Source of the DNA: Bacteroidia bacterium
GTDB taxonomy: Bacteria > Bacteroidota > Bacteroidia > Flavobacteriales_D > Cryomorphaceae
NCBI GenBank assembly: GCA_030427905.1
Contig: JAUICL010000001.1
Location: 930,001 to 994,000, forward strand
Direction of reading: 5' to 3'
DNA length: 64,000 nt
Under the pieces are notes generated by a model. It worked only from the letters and a program-made list of their open reading frames with translations. It had not been told where the DNA came from and did not search any database. The position numbers and the translations under genes were made by a program. Shown here in pieces: positions 35,271 to 44,448 of this stretch (position 1 is the stretch's first letter; every line of letters starts with the position of its first letter).

Positions 35271-37934
35271 ATGAGAAACCTCGTACTTACATGTGTATTG
35301 CTATGCTTCGGGTTTTTACCCGTTCGCGCATTTCACATCATTGGTGGAGAGATGTACTATCAGTGCTTTGCCGATGGTACATACGATTTTACGATGAAAC
35401 TTTTTCGCGACTGCGGGAATAATCAAGGGGCACCATTCGACAACCCGGCAAGTTTTGGAATATTCGATGAAAACAACCAACTGGTAGATCAAATTTCCGT
35501 AAATGTATCTTCTATCACACCTGTGATTCCCGATCTAAGCTCACCATGTATTTCTATTCCCCCAAACATATGTGTGGAAGAAGGGATTTATGAATTTACA
35601 ATTGATCTTCCAGACGATGGTCAGACTTATACCGTGGTTTACCAACGTTGCTGTAGGAATCAAACAATACAAAATCTTGAAATACCAGGTAGCCAAGGGC
35701 TGACTATCGCGGCTGAAGTGCCCGCAATGCCGGACGGAGAATGTAATTCACGACCTTCTTACAACAATTTTCCACCGCCAATTCTATGTGCCCAAGAGTA
35801 TTTGGAATTTGACCACAGTGCCACCGATTTAGATGGCGATTCTTTGGCGTATTCACTTTGCAGTCCATTCATAGGGGCTTCTCAAGACGCTCCTCAACCT
35901 TCGCCGCCTTCAGCCCCACCTTACCCTACAGTAAACTGGGCTGCAGGGTTTGATGAGCTTGATCCAATTACTGGAAACCCGGGGCTGAGTATTGACCCCA
36001 TTACAGGGTTGCTCTCCGGAACTCCCACGGTTATTGGTCAGTTTGTAGTGGGGGTTTGTGTAGAAGAATGGCGAGATGGTCAATTGTTGAGTGTCAATAC
36101 GCGAGATTTTCAATTTAATGTTGCCGTTTGCGAAGAGTCAACCCAGGCCATTATCGAAGAAGTAGACCCAGCGGAGTTTTGTGAAGATCTTACCGTTGAG
36201 TTTTTCAATGCATCCGACCCGACGAACGATTTTCTTTGGGATTTTGGTGACCCGGAAACCGATGAAGATACCAGTGAAAATTACGATGGAATATACACCT
36301 ATCCCGATACAGGTACCTACAGCGTGATGCTTATCACCAATCCGGGCTTTTTCTGTTCCGATACTTCCATCATTGAAGTTCCGCTCTATATGGAAATTAC
36401 GGTGGAAGTGAGCGTCGCAGATTTCGAGTGTATTAATGGACAACAGGTTTTCTCCTTTGAAGCCGATGGAGATTTTGATCATGATAATAGTACGGTACTC
36501 TGGGATTTTGGCGAAGGTGCTACCCCTTCAAATGCAGAAGGAGTCGTTATAAATGGTATTGAGTTTGTCGAAACGGGTCCACAAGAAGTCTTTGTGGAAG
36601 TATTAAACAATATCTGTCCCGCTGCCGATAGTGTAGAAATCAATATCCCGGAAGAACCTACTGCCGAGATTACCCCACAAAACATTTTCTGCAGTGGCCT
36701 TTCCTATCAATTCTCGCAGACCAGCACCAATGCCAATATTTACCTTTGGGATTTTGGGGTGGAAGATGGCGATGGAGATACGAGTGCTGATCAAACCCCT
36801 ACGTTTCTCTTTCCCGAACCTGGCCAATACGAAGTGTCTTTGACAGTTCAAAGCGTATTAAACTGCCCTGTAACAGTCACGGAGAATTTTGAGATATTCC
36901 CCTTTCTCGATGCCGATTTTGACCCACCGCCTATAGCTTGTTTTGAAGAGAATGCCGTGGCTTTTTCTGCCGGTGGGAGCTATACCGATGACGCAGTTTT
37001 TTCTTGGACCTTCGAAAATGGTTCGCCTGCAACGAGTAGTTCAGAAAATCCTTCGGGAATCGAGTTTTCGGAAGCTGGGGCCAATGAAGTTACGCTCACG
37101 ATTAGCGAGAACGGGTGTACTAGATCTGCTGCCGAGAATGTCGTTCTCCACGCCAACCCGATAGCCGATTTTGAATTGTTTCCGCCGGGTGGATGCCTAC
37201 CTGTTGATGTACTCTTTTCGAATAGATCAACCACATCGAGTTCTCAAGTGGAATACACCTGGGATTTTGGAGATGGCATGTCGACAACGGGATACAACGT
37301 AGAGCACACCTACAATAGCCCTGGACTGTATACGGTTTCTCTAACTGTGCAAAACCTGAATGGATGTATCGACTCGGATACCCATACCATCGAAAACGTA
37401 GTCGAAGTTGTGCCATCACCCACAGCTAGCTTTCGCGTTAACCCGGGCATTATTTCCGTTTTTGACCCGGTTGTTGAAATTACAGATATGAGCTTAGGCT
37501 CTGTCTCATGTGAGTATCTCCTAGACGGACAGGTCTTTAGTGAATGTGATTTTACACATGAGATGGAAACCCTCCAAGCGCAGACTATTACCTTGACTGC
37601 CACCAACGAATATGGGTGTTCTGATCAAGCTGAAGCCGAAATCAAGTTTTCTGACCATATCATCTACATTCCCAATTCGTTTACCCCAGATGGCGATGGC
37701 TTGAATGATCTCTTCATCCCGGAAGTGATCGGGGCCACCAATATCCAAATGTTTATTACCGATAGATGGGGGAGAGAAGTGTTCTCAAACAAACATGTTA
37801 CCCGCGGATGGGATGGAGGCGATGCGAGCGGAGAGTATTATGTGGAAGCTGGGGTCTATCAATACTTCATAATTATCACCGACCATTTAGGCTGGAATTT
37901 CGAGTACTTGGGTACGGTCACCCTTCTGCGCTAA
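35271..37934 (+). CDS. PKD-repeat surface protein with type B T9SS C-terminal domain
   Basis: 887 residues from the ATG at 35271 (MRNLVLTCVLLCFGFLPVRA signal peptide; an in-frame ATG at 35220 would add 17 residues before it). An N-terminal unit rich in Cys (MYYQCFADGTYDFTMKLFRDC, VYQRCCRNQTI) and DATDLDGDSLAY-type cadherin-like sequence is followed by about five PKD-like repeats (FLWDFGDPE, LWDFGEG, LWDFGVEDG, FSWTFENG, YTWDFGDGMS) and a gliding-associated C-terminal domain (IPNSFTPDGDGLNDLF, DRWGREVF, YQYFIIITDHLG). It is PorV/SprF-type cargo, probably an adhesin. Convergent with the acetyltransferase (17-bp overlap). Confidence 0.88.
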   Translation: MRNLVLTCVLLCFGFLPVRAFHIIGGEMYYQCFADGTYDFTMKLFRDCGNNQGAPFDNPASFGIFDENNQLVDQISVNVSSITPVIPDLSSPCISIPPNICVEEGIYEFTIDLPDDGQTYTVVYQRCCRNQTIQNLEIPGSQGLTIAAEVPAMPDGECNSRPSYNNFPPPILCAQEYLEFDHSATDLDGDSLAYSLCSPFIGASQDAPQPSPPSAPPYPTVNWAAGFDELDPITGNPGLSIDPITGLLSGTPTVIGQFVVGVCVEEWRDGQLLSVNTRDFQFNVAVCEESTQAIIEEVDPAEFCEDLTVEFFNASDPTNDFLWDFGDPETDEDTSENYDGIYTYPDTGTYSVMLITNPGFFCSDTSIIEVPLYMEITVEVSVADFECINGQQVFSFEADGDFDHDNSTVLWDFGEGATPSNAEGVVINGIEFVETGPQEVFVEVLNNICPAADSVEINIPEEPTAEITPQNIFCSGLSYQFSQTSTNANIYLWDFGVEDGDGDTSADQTPTFLFPEPGQYEVSLTVQSVLNCPVTVTENFEIFPFLDADFDPPPIACFEENAVAFSAGGSYTDDAVFSWTFENGSPATSSSENPSGIEFSEAGANEVTLTISENGCTRSAAENVVLHANPIADFELFPPGGCLPVDVLFSNRSTTSSSQVEYTWDFGDGMSTTGYNVEHTYNSPGLYTVSLTVQNLNGCIDSDTHTIENVVEVVPSPTASFRVNPGIISVFDPVVEITDMSLGSVSCEYLLDGQVFSECDFTHEMETLQAQTITLTATNEYGCSDQAEAEIKFSDHIIYIPNSFTPDGDGLNDLFIPEVIGATNIQMFITDRWGREVFSNKHVTRGWDGGDASGEYYVEAGVYQYFIIITDHLGWNFEYLGTVTLLR

Positions 37935-38388
37935 AGACCATGTCAATGTGAGGGATACCATCCCAGGGGTAAGGCTCGCTGACTTGCGCGTATCCCAGCG
38001 ATTCGTAAAAGCTTCTCAAGTACTGTTGGGCGGCAATCTTTATTGATGGCTCTCCTAAATTTTCTAGGATGTGGGCCATCGATTTTTCCATCAATACTCT
38101 ACCGTTTCCACCCATTCTGTAGTTTTTTGAAACCGCTACACGTCCTATGCTCGGCAATTCGTAGATCAGTCCTTTAGAAGCTATTCGAGCCGTAGCCACT
38201 ACATTACCTTCGTGATTCTTACCAATAACGTGTACACATGATGGGTCCAATCCATCCAATTCTTCATACGCGCAAGCTTGTTCTACGATAAAAACGTCTA
38301 TTCGCAGTTTCACCATGTCGTGAATCTCCTGCGGGCTCAGGTCTTCCCACGATTTAATTTCCCAGCGATCTATTTTTACCGAATCCAT
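37918..38388 (-). CDS. ElaA-like GNAT acetyltransferase
   Basis: 156 residues of the ElaA subgroup: LRIDVFIVEQACAYEELDGLD at about 28-48 is the signature, with ATARI (motif D/A start) and IGRVAVSKNYRMGGNGRVLM as the acetyl-CoA loop. Substrate unknown. Single gene, convergent with the PKD protein and divergent from the SRAP gene (34-bp gap). Confidence 0.88.
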   Translation of the reverse strand: MDSVKIDRWEIKSWEDLSPQEIHDMVKLRIDVFIVEQACAYEELDGLDPSCVHVIGKNHEGNVVATARIASKGLIYELPSIGRVAVSKNYRMGGNGRVLMEKSMAHILENLGEPSIKIAAQQYLRSFYESLGYAQVSEPYPWDGIPHIDMVFSAEG

Positions 38389-38422
38389 GCGAATGCCGTA
38401 TTTTTAGGTCAAAGATAAACGC

Positions 38423-39220
38423 ATGTGTGGTCGGTATGTAGTCGTTTCCAAGATTGTTGAAATAGAAGAACGGTTTGGGGTGCACGCCCCCGTTCCCTTT
38501 TCACCCCATTACAACATTGGGCCTGGTTCTATGGCACCTGTCATTACCAACAAGGACCCCAAGACTCTTCAGTTCTTTCGATTTGGACTTCAGCCCTTTT
38601 GGGCTAAAAAACCCATGTTTCTTTTCAATGCGAGGGCTGAAGGCGATCACAACAAAGCAAACGATCCGAACTATGCCGGAGCTGCGGGCATTATTACCAA
38701 ACCATCATTCCGAAAACCGATTAGAAGTCAGCGGTGCCTGGTAATAGCAGATTGTTTTATAGAAGGTACTACAGACCAAAAGCTCGACAAACCATTTGTC
38801 GTGCACCTAGCAAAAGGGAAACGACCATTCGCTTTCGCAGGTATTTGGGATGAATGGGTAAACCACTCCACAGGAGAGATTGTACAGAGCTTTGCTATTA
38901 TTACAACCACTCCCAACGAGCTATTGCAGAAACTTCCGCATCATCGATCGCCGGTTATTCTCAATCAAAAAGATGAGCAAAAGTGGCTCGACTCTTCACT
39001 TTCTCTTGCCGAAGTAACCGAATTGCTCCGGCCTTATTCGGGATCAGATATGAATGCTTATCCCATTTCGACTCGAATCAAGAATCCACGCGAGAATGAT
39101 ATCGACCTGCTCAAGCCTGTGGGGCCTTCGGTATCTCCCAACAAATCGCTGGTGGTGGAGCAGGAAGTTCTGCTTGAAGGTATGGGCTTCAGCAGAGCCA
39201 GACAGCGAAAAAACGGCTAG
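38423..39220 (+). CDS. SOS response-associated peptidase (SRAP/HMCES-YedK family)
   Basis: SRAP proteins trap abasic sites in single-stranded DNA through a thiazolidine bond to Cys2. The 265-residue product begins MCGRYVV (Cys2 fixes the start), with the DNA-binding NARAEG (Asn69), Glu114 in DCFIEGT, and His173 in LPHHRSPVIL. The segment around Glu114 normally reads GFYEW, and here is CFIEG, so the active site keeps Glu but changes the neighbours. It has a C-terminal tail of about 30 residues. It ends 6 bp from addA, a DNA repair gene on the other strand. Confidence 0.88.
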   Translation: MCGRYVVVSKIVEIEERFGVHAPVPFSPHYNIGPGSMAPVITNKDPKTLQFFRFGLQPFWAKKPMFLFNARAEGDHNKANDPNYAGAAGIITKPSFRKPIRSQRCLVIADCFIEGTTDQKLDKPFVVHLAKGKRPFAFAGIWDEWVNHSTGEIVQSFAIITTTPNELLQKLPHHRSPVILNQKDEQKWLDSSLSLAEVTELLRPYSGSDMNAYPISTRIKNPRENDIDLLKPVGPSVSPNKSLVVEQEVLLEGMGFSRARQRKNG

Positions 39221-39226
39221 CCGCCT

Positions 39227-42200
39227 TTAAAATAAGGTTCCCTGAACGGGAGTTGAATCACCACTGACTTTATCCCACTCTATTTTCCCTTGACCAACGT
39301 AGAGAACAAATCCTTCGATAGATTTGTCGCTCAATTCACTCAAAGCGTCCATATAGCTTCGCACTTGATGCTTGTGCTTCTCATCTTTACCACCGGTCTT
39401 AAAGTCTACGATCAAAATCTCTCCTTCACCATCTAGAACCAGATCGGGGCGAAGTACTTCTCCGTTTCGCACTATTTCCCTTTCGAAGAGCGGAGCATGC
39501 GATTTCAAAAGAGATTGGTACTTAGCATCGCCAAAAATGAGCTTGAGCATGGCGTGTAACTCATTTGCGCGTTGATGTTCGAGCTCAAATCGCTTGAGCT
39601 TGAGATCCACCATTTCATGGGCTTTCTCGAGCGAAGATGCCGATGCGACAATTTGGTGGAATAGGATTCCGAGTTCCCGATCTTCAGAAGATTCGTTGGC
39701 GGCAATTTTTATTTTTTCAAACCACGGAGACTTGGGAACCGCCGGTTTTACCCTGTTTTGATTGACATCATCTTCGGCTGCTTTGGCTCCTTCGAAAGTT
39801 CCGAGAGTGAGCTCTATCGTTTCGTCATCTAACTCTTGGTAATGACTCGTCCTGGTCTCGGCATAGGTGTCGATGATTGACTCGATGGTACCGTGAATCG
39901 GGGCGAATTGCCTGCCCCGTCGTTTGTAGTAGGTCAGAATCATCCCGATTTCAGCTCGGGTGAGCGCCACATATAGTTTGTTGAGCTCATCAAATACGCG
40001 TTCGGCTTCTTCTTGCTCTATCACGTGTTCTAAACCCATTTGGCCCAGCGCCTGAGTCATGGGGAGTGGGGCATAGGGCATAGGAGACTTTGGAATTCCA
40101 GCGAGGTTCACCCACTTGTTTTCACCACTCACTCCATCTGACCAGACCAACTGCGGAATAATCACCCATTTAAACTGGAGTCCTTTCGACTTGTGTATGG
40201 TCATGACTTGCACGGAATCCTTTCGGCTCTCGAGCTTGAGACTCGGTTTTTTGGATTTTTCGTCCCAATCTTTCAACACCGCCGAGACAGATCCGTTTTT
40301 GCCCGCTACTTCCGTGGCGTATTCCATGAATGCAATAAGCGCAGCAGACTGTCCGGTCGGGAGGTAGGTCAAGATTAGTTCTTCGATCACATCATAGACC
40401 CCGCGCTCCACCTGGTCAAATTTCCATTCCTTCAGATTGTGATCAGCCAGAAATCGATTGAAGTCAATTCTTCGCTTGGTTAAATAGGGCCCTGGAGCAT
40501 ATGAGAACTCGTGGAGCAGCGCAAGGCGACGCATCATCTGGATTTGAGCTGGCTGATGGCTGCTGTCCGCGCAAAGTCGCATTCCAGCTATCACGAATTG
40601 AACATCCGAAAACTGATCGAGCGCTAGACTATCAGATGAGCTTACCCCAATTCCCGCTTGATTCAATAGGCCAATAATACCTGCTCCATCTTTTACACGG
40701 CTCACCAAAATGGCTATGTCGCCATATGCGTAACCCTTTTCTTTGATGGCCTGAATTTGCTTGAAAATATACTGATCGTGAACTTCGGCATCTGAGTGCC
40801 CCCATTTCCTGATTTTAATAAAACCTTCTCCTTCGCTTTTCCCGGTTTTCTGAGAAGCATTATCTCCAAAGTACTCCGATTGAAAGAGCTCGATAGGGTT
40901 AGGAGAATTCGATGCAATGGTTTTAAAGAAGAAATTATTGAATGAAACGATTTCGTCACGGCTTCGGTAATTGGTGTTGAGCCTTACGATTTTGTGAGCG
41001 CGTTTCAGATTTTCTTGGGTAGTTGGTAGAAATTTTTCGGGTGGATTGATCAATTCTGGCAGTGCAATGAGTTGCTCAGCCTTCCCTCCTCTGAATCTAT
41101 AAATACTTTGCTTGGCATCGCCAACTACCAAGCTCGTTTTTCCTTTTGATAGCGATTCGTCAATGAGGGGTAGTAAGTTGAACCACTGCATCTCTGATGT
41201 GTCTTGGTATTCATCTATAAGCAGGTGATCGTACTTATTGCCAATCTTCTCATAAATGAACGAAACGGGTTCTTCGCGAAGCACATCAGAAATAATGGTG
41301 TTGAACTTGTATATAGGCAGGAGATTTTGCTGTTGGCAAAGCTCGTCAAGCGCCTTCGACAAGTCGGATAGTACGGCCACCAGCTCCAATTGTTTGAGAA
41401 TAGCATTGAAGAGAATGTACTGTTGATGGTTTTCAGCTAGGTAGTCCACAGCAGCTTCAAGTTTAGCTGTCAACTCTGCCTCTATAGAGCTTAGCTTGGC
41501 TTTGATATCGCTGCTCGCGGTTTTGGTGACCCACTCTCCGTTCAGAGCATTCTTTACCGCTGCAGGAAACTTTTGGGGTACGTCAAAATCGCGTAGTTGA
41601 TTAAAAAACTTGACGACTCCACTCTTCTTGTTTTTGAAGTCGTCCGCTTCCATTCCGGCTTTTTGGACAATAGCTACCAGTTCTTCGCCATAGGCCGTGA
41701 TGTGTTTTTTGAATTGATTTCGAAAAGCATAAATGGTGTTTCTAACTCCTTTAAAATCTATTTTGGAAAGGCCTTGGATAGCCTTATCACTTTCTGGGTC
41801 GATCACCAGATTTTCTAGATCGTACAAGGCTTGGATGACATTGACTTTTTCAAATTCATCAATCTTGTACCTGATGTAGGCGTTGAGGTGTTCGGTTATC
41901 TTCTTGTCTCTGCCGTATTGCTCTACCAGTAGGTCTACGGCATCCATGTAGAGACGCTTAACATCAATCAGCACTTGAAAATCTTGGCTTAAGCTCAGGT
42001 CACGGCTGAATGAGCGAATGAGTTTATGGTTAAACCGGTCTATTGTACTGATCCCAATGTCGTCGTAATCTTGAAGGGCAATTTCAAAGCTCTTGGCGGC
42101 GCGATCGGCAAGTTCCTTTGGTGATATGGCCAATTTCTCAATTAGCCAGTCTATCATAAAATCGCCGCCGCTATAGCCCTCTTCGATTTGGCTCATTTTA

Positions 42201-42382
42201 TGAAGCTCCTTCACAAAACGCTCTCGCATTTCATCGGCGGCTTTATTGGTAAATGTTATGGCCAGTACGCGCTTAAACTGATGCGGATTTTTGGAGGAAA
42301 GACTCAGTTGAAGAAAAATCTGAATCAAAGCGGTTGTCTTTCCAGAACCAGCGGACGACTTGTATATTAAAAACTCTCCCAT
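39227..42382 (-). CDS. addA: AddA-like helicase-nuclease (UvrD family)
   Basis: 1051 residues. SF1A helicase: Walker A SAGSGKT (Lys15), AITFTNKAADEMRERF, Walker B LLIDEYQDTSEMQW, VVGDAKQSIYRFRGG, VMTIHKSKGLQFKWVIIP and YVALTRAE. The C-terminal nuclease has VDFKTGG (Asp993, Lys995) preceded by RPDLVLDGEGE. This is the translocating nuclease of the AddAB complex that resects double-strand ends. addB lies at 31622-34324 on the same strand, but a TPR gene, the PKD protein, an acetyltransferase and the SRAP gene stand between them, so AddAB is not a tight operon here. Confidence 0.92.
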   Translation of the reverse strand: MGEFLIYKSSAGSGKTTALIQIFLQLSLSSKNPHQFKRVLAITFTNKAADEMRERFVKELHKMSQIEEGYSGGDFMIDWLIEKLAISPKELADRAAKSFEIALQDYDDIGISTIDRFNHKLIRSFSRDLSLSQDFQVLIDVKRLYMDAVDLLVEQYGRDKKITEHLNAYIRYKIDEFEKVNVIQALYDLENLVIDPESDKAIQGLSKIDFKGVRNTIYAFRNQFKKHITAYGEELVAIVQKAGMEADDFKNKKSGVVKFFNQLRDFDVPQKFPAAVKNALNGEWVTKTASSDIKAKLSSIEAELTAKLEAAVDYLAENHQQYILFNAILKQLELVAVLSDLSKALDELCQQQNLLPIYKFNTIISDVLREEPVSFIYEKIGNKYDHLLIDEYQDTSEMQWFNLLPLIDESLSKGKTSLVVGDAKQSIYRFRGGKAEQLIALPELINPPEKFLPTTQENLKRAHKIVRLNTNYRSRDEIVSFNNFFFKTIASNSPNPIELFQSEYFGDNASQKTGKSEGEGFIKIRKWGHSDAEVHDQYIFKQIQAIKEKGYAYGDIAILVSRVKDGAGIIGLLNQAGIGVSSSDSLALDQFSDVQFVIAGMRLCADSSHQPAQIQMMRRLALLHEFSYAPGPYLTKRRIDFNRFLADHNLKEWKFDQVERGVYDVIEELILTYLPTGQSAALIAFMEYATEVAGKNGSVSAVLKDWDEKSKKPSLKLESRKDSVQVMTIHKSKGLQFKWVIIPQLVWSDGVSGENKWVNLAGIPKSPMPYAPLPMTQALGQMGLEHVIEQEEAERVFDELNKLYVALTRAEIGMILTYYKRRGRQFAPIHGTIESIIDTYAETRTSHYQELDDETIELTLGTFEGAKAAEDDVNQNRVKPAVPKSPWFEKIKIAANESSEDRELGILFHQIVASASSLEKAHEMVDLKLKRFELEHQRANELHAMLKLIFGDAKYQSLLKSHAPLFEREIVRNGEVLRPDLVLDGEGEILIVDFKTGGKDEKHKHQVRSYMDALSELSDKSIEGFVLYVGQGKIEWDKVSGDSTPVQGTLF

Positions 42383-42438
42383 AGTCAGTAGGTCAAACTT
42401 ACGATTATTCGCACTTTAGCAATCGGGAAATGGCTGAT

Positions 42439-42459
42439 TTACTTGTATTAGTCAAGTAA
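42439..42459. promoter_or_regulatory. 21-bp inverted repeat upstream of the MbnP-like gene
   Basis: TTACTTG (42439-42445), 7-nt spacer, CAAGTAA (42453-42459) is a perfect 7-bp inverted repeat. It is 18 bp before the ATG at 42478 in a 95-bp divergent gap, which is where an operator would be expected. No regulator gene is adjacent. Confidence 0.45.
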
Positions 42460-42477
42460 CCCGAATTACGAGGATAT

Positions 42478-43245
42478 ATGCTAAGAAATGTTTTGCTGGT
42501 TTGCCTTGCCGCTTTGATGTTTGCGTGTGACAAAGACGATGAGCAACCCACAACTAAGGAAGAGCCAAGGCTGATATTGTCTTTCGATCCGTTGGTAAAT
42601 GGAACGGAAATTCAATTGAATGAGCGATTCACAAACCCACAAGGATATCGGGTGGAAGCCACGCAGATTCAATTTTACCTGGCTCATATCAAGTTGCATT
42701 CTGGCTCATCGACCATAGACTTGGAAGAAATCGCCATAATCAGCATTGAAGGAAATAAACGAACCTTGGAGTTTGACATCCCCGAAGGTGACTATACCGC
42801 CTTATCCTTTGATTTAGGCGTGCCAGTAGAATTGAATGGAACCCAAAATCCCGATTTTACAACATCGCTTTACGACCCTGATCACCCATTGAGTGTAAAC
42901 AATGGAATGTACTGGGGCTGGGCTGCAGGTTACCGATTCTTTTCATTTGATGGCCGGTGTGATACAAGCGGTAGTATGGCTGATTTCGAAGCCTTGCCTT
43001 TTACCTTTCACACGGGTAGAGATACCCTCTACCGGGAAGTCGATGAATTTGCAAAATCGTTTTCAGCAAAAAACGGCGATGTGGTCCACTTCCAGTTCGG
43101 AGTAGAATTGAACACCATTTTCGATGGCCCGGCTGGAACGGTAGATTTAAGTTCGGATAGAAGTTTTCACGGGTCACCCGATCAAATGAAGTTAGGTACT
43201 ACCTTGGCTGGAAACTCTGCCGCTAGTTTCGTGTTGATGAATTAA
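42478..43245 (+). CDS. MbnP-like lipoprotein
   Basis: 255 residues with a lipobox ALMFAC (Cys17) and a periplasmic/surface beta-rich domain. The family mark is GMYWGWAAGYRFFSFDG (Trp146 and Trp148), together with the paired MauG-like gene 14 bp downstream. In methanotrophs MbnP is a copper-binding protein whose Trp is converted to kynurenine by the di-haem enzyme MbnH; this pairing is known in many proteobacteria and also outside methanotrophs. Whether this protein binds copper is inference. A 21-bp palindrome precedes it. Confidence 0.82.
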   Translation: MLRNVLLVCLAALMFACDKDDEQPTTKEEPRLILSFDPLVNGTEIQLNERFTNPQGYRVEATQIQFYLAHIKLHSGSSTIDLEEIAIISIEGNKRTLEFDIPEGDYTALSFDLGVPVELNGTQNPDFTTSLYDPDHPLSVNNGMYWGWAAGYRFFSFDGRCDTSGSMADFEALPFTFHTGRDTLYREVDEFAKSFSAKNGDVVHFQFGVELNTIFDGPAGTVDLSSDRSFHGSPDQMKLGTTLAGNSAASFVLMN

Positions 43246-43259
43246 ACTAAATTTACTTC

Positions 43260-44399
43260 ATGGCTCGTAAGGACAGACTCGCCAAAATATCCATTTTGTT
43301 TTTAGGAATCATCGTGGCAACGACTGCGTGTCGTGACGATGATGAAGAAACTACCGGTAGCAAAAGGGTAGTGTGCGAATCGGTACCCGATGCGGGAACT
43401 CCCTACGAACTCGAAGTGCCTTACTTCTTTCCGCAGCCCAGCCTTCCAGCCGATAATCCCTTGACGGAAGAAGGAATTGAACTAGGGCGTCATTTGTTCT
43501 GGGATAAGACGCTCTCCCGAAACAATACGGTGAGTTGTGGCTCGTGTCACTCTCCTGAAACCGCTTTTTCGGACGATGCACCCAAGAGTATCGGCCTATA
43601 CGGAGAAACAACAAGGCGGAACAGCATGCCACTTATGAATATGGCTTGGAATACCAGCTTTTTTTGGGACGGCAGAGCGGCCACACTCGAAGAGCAAATT
43701 TTAGAACCCGTTACGCATCCCGTCGAGATGGATCTGACCTGGGCTGAAGCTGTGGAGCGCATCGAGAGCGACTCGGCTTACCAGGAAATGTTTACCCAAG
43801 CCTTCGGTACACCTTGTGTCGATTCGTTGCGTATGTCATTTGCCATGGCGCAGTTTATACGGACCATGATTTCGGCAAGGTCGCGTTTTGATTTGGCTTA
43901 CCGATATGGACAAGCACAATTGACACCTTCCGAACAGCGTGGACTGGAGCTCTTTCTCGCCGAAGGCGGTGACCCCAATATTTATCCTGGTGGTCAGAAT
44001 GGTGGCGATTGTTTCCATTGTCATGGTGGGGCACTTGTGCAGTTCACCGATCATCTGTTTAGAAACAATGGCCTTGACTCCATCATAGGTGAAGATCGTG
44101 GTAGAGAAGAAGTATCGGGTGTTATCTACGACCGTGGTCGATTCCGTACCCCCACACTTCGGAATATTGCCCTTACAGCGCCCTACATGCACGACGGTAG
44201 ATTCGCAACCCTGCATGAAGTGCTAGAGCACTACAATAGTGGTGGTCATGAATCAGCAACTGTAGATCCGTTGATGAAATTTACCGGTGAAGGTTTGGGA
44301 CTTTCGCCCCTGGATATTGACGATCTAGTCAACTTTTTGGAATCCCTTTCGGATTACGAGTTTATTGAGAATGAGAATTTTCAAGACCCGAACGAGTAG
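43260..44399 (+). CDS. di-haem cytochrome c peroxidase/MauG family protein (MbnH-like)
   Basis: 379 residues with a signal peptide and a lipobox-like VATTAC (Cys24), two c-type haem motifs CGSCH (Cys93/Cys96/His97) and CFHCH (Cys251/Cys254/His255), and MauG-type blocks [20 protein letters not shown] and [20 protein letters not shown]. The MauG/CCP family covers H2O2 peroxidases and Trp-modifying enzymes. The 14-bp gap to the MbnP-like gene favours the second, with MbnP as substrate. It cannot be distinguished from an ordinary CCP by eye; the pairing is the main argument. Confidence 0.87.
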   Translation: MARKDRLAKISILFLGIIVATTACRDDDEETTGSKRVVCESVPDAGTPYELEVPYFFPQPSLPADNPLTEEGIELGRHLFWDKTLSRNNTVSCGSCHSPETAFSDDAPKSIGLYGETTRRNSMPLMNMAWNTSFFWDGRAATLEEQILEPVTHPVEMDLTWAEAVERIESDSAYQEMFTQAFGTPCVDSLRMSFAMAQFIRTMISARSRFDLAYRYGQAQLTPSEQRGLELFLAEGGDPNIYPGGQNGGDCFHCHGGALVQFTDHLFRNNGLDSIIGEDRGREEVSGVIYDRGRFRTPTLRNIALTAPYMHDGRFATLHEVLEHYNSGGHESATVDPLMKFTGEGLGLSPLDIDDLVNFLESLSDYEFIENENFQDPNE

Positions 44400-44448
44400 C
44401 AAGCATCTCTTTTGATAACCTTTTGCCAGATCTGCCGTAGAAAGCGGT

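Noticed and set aside
43260-44399. Ordinary cytochrome c peroxidase as final name
   Set aside because: Family is compatible, but pairing with the MbnP-like lipoprotein makes MbnH the better guess; kept as alternative.
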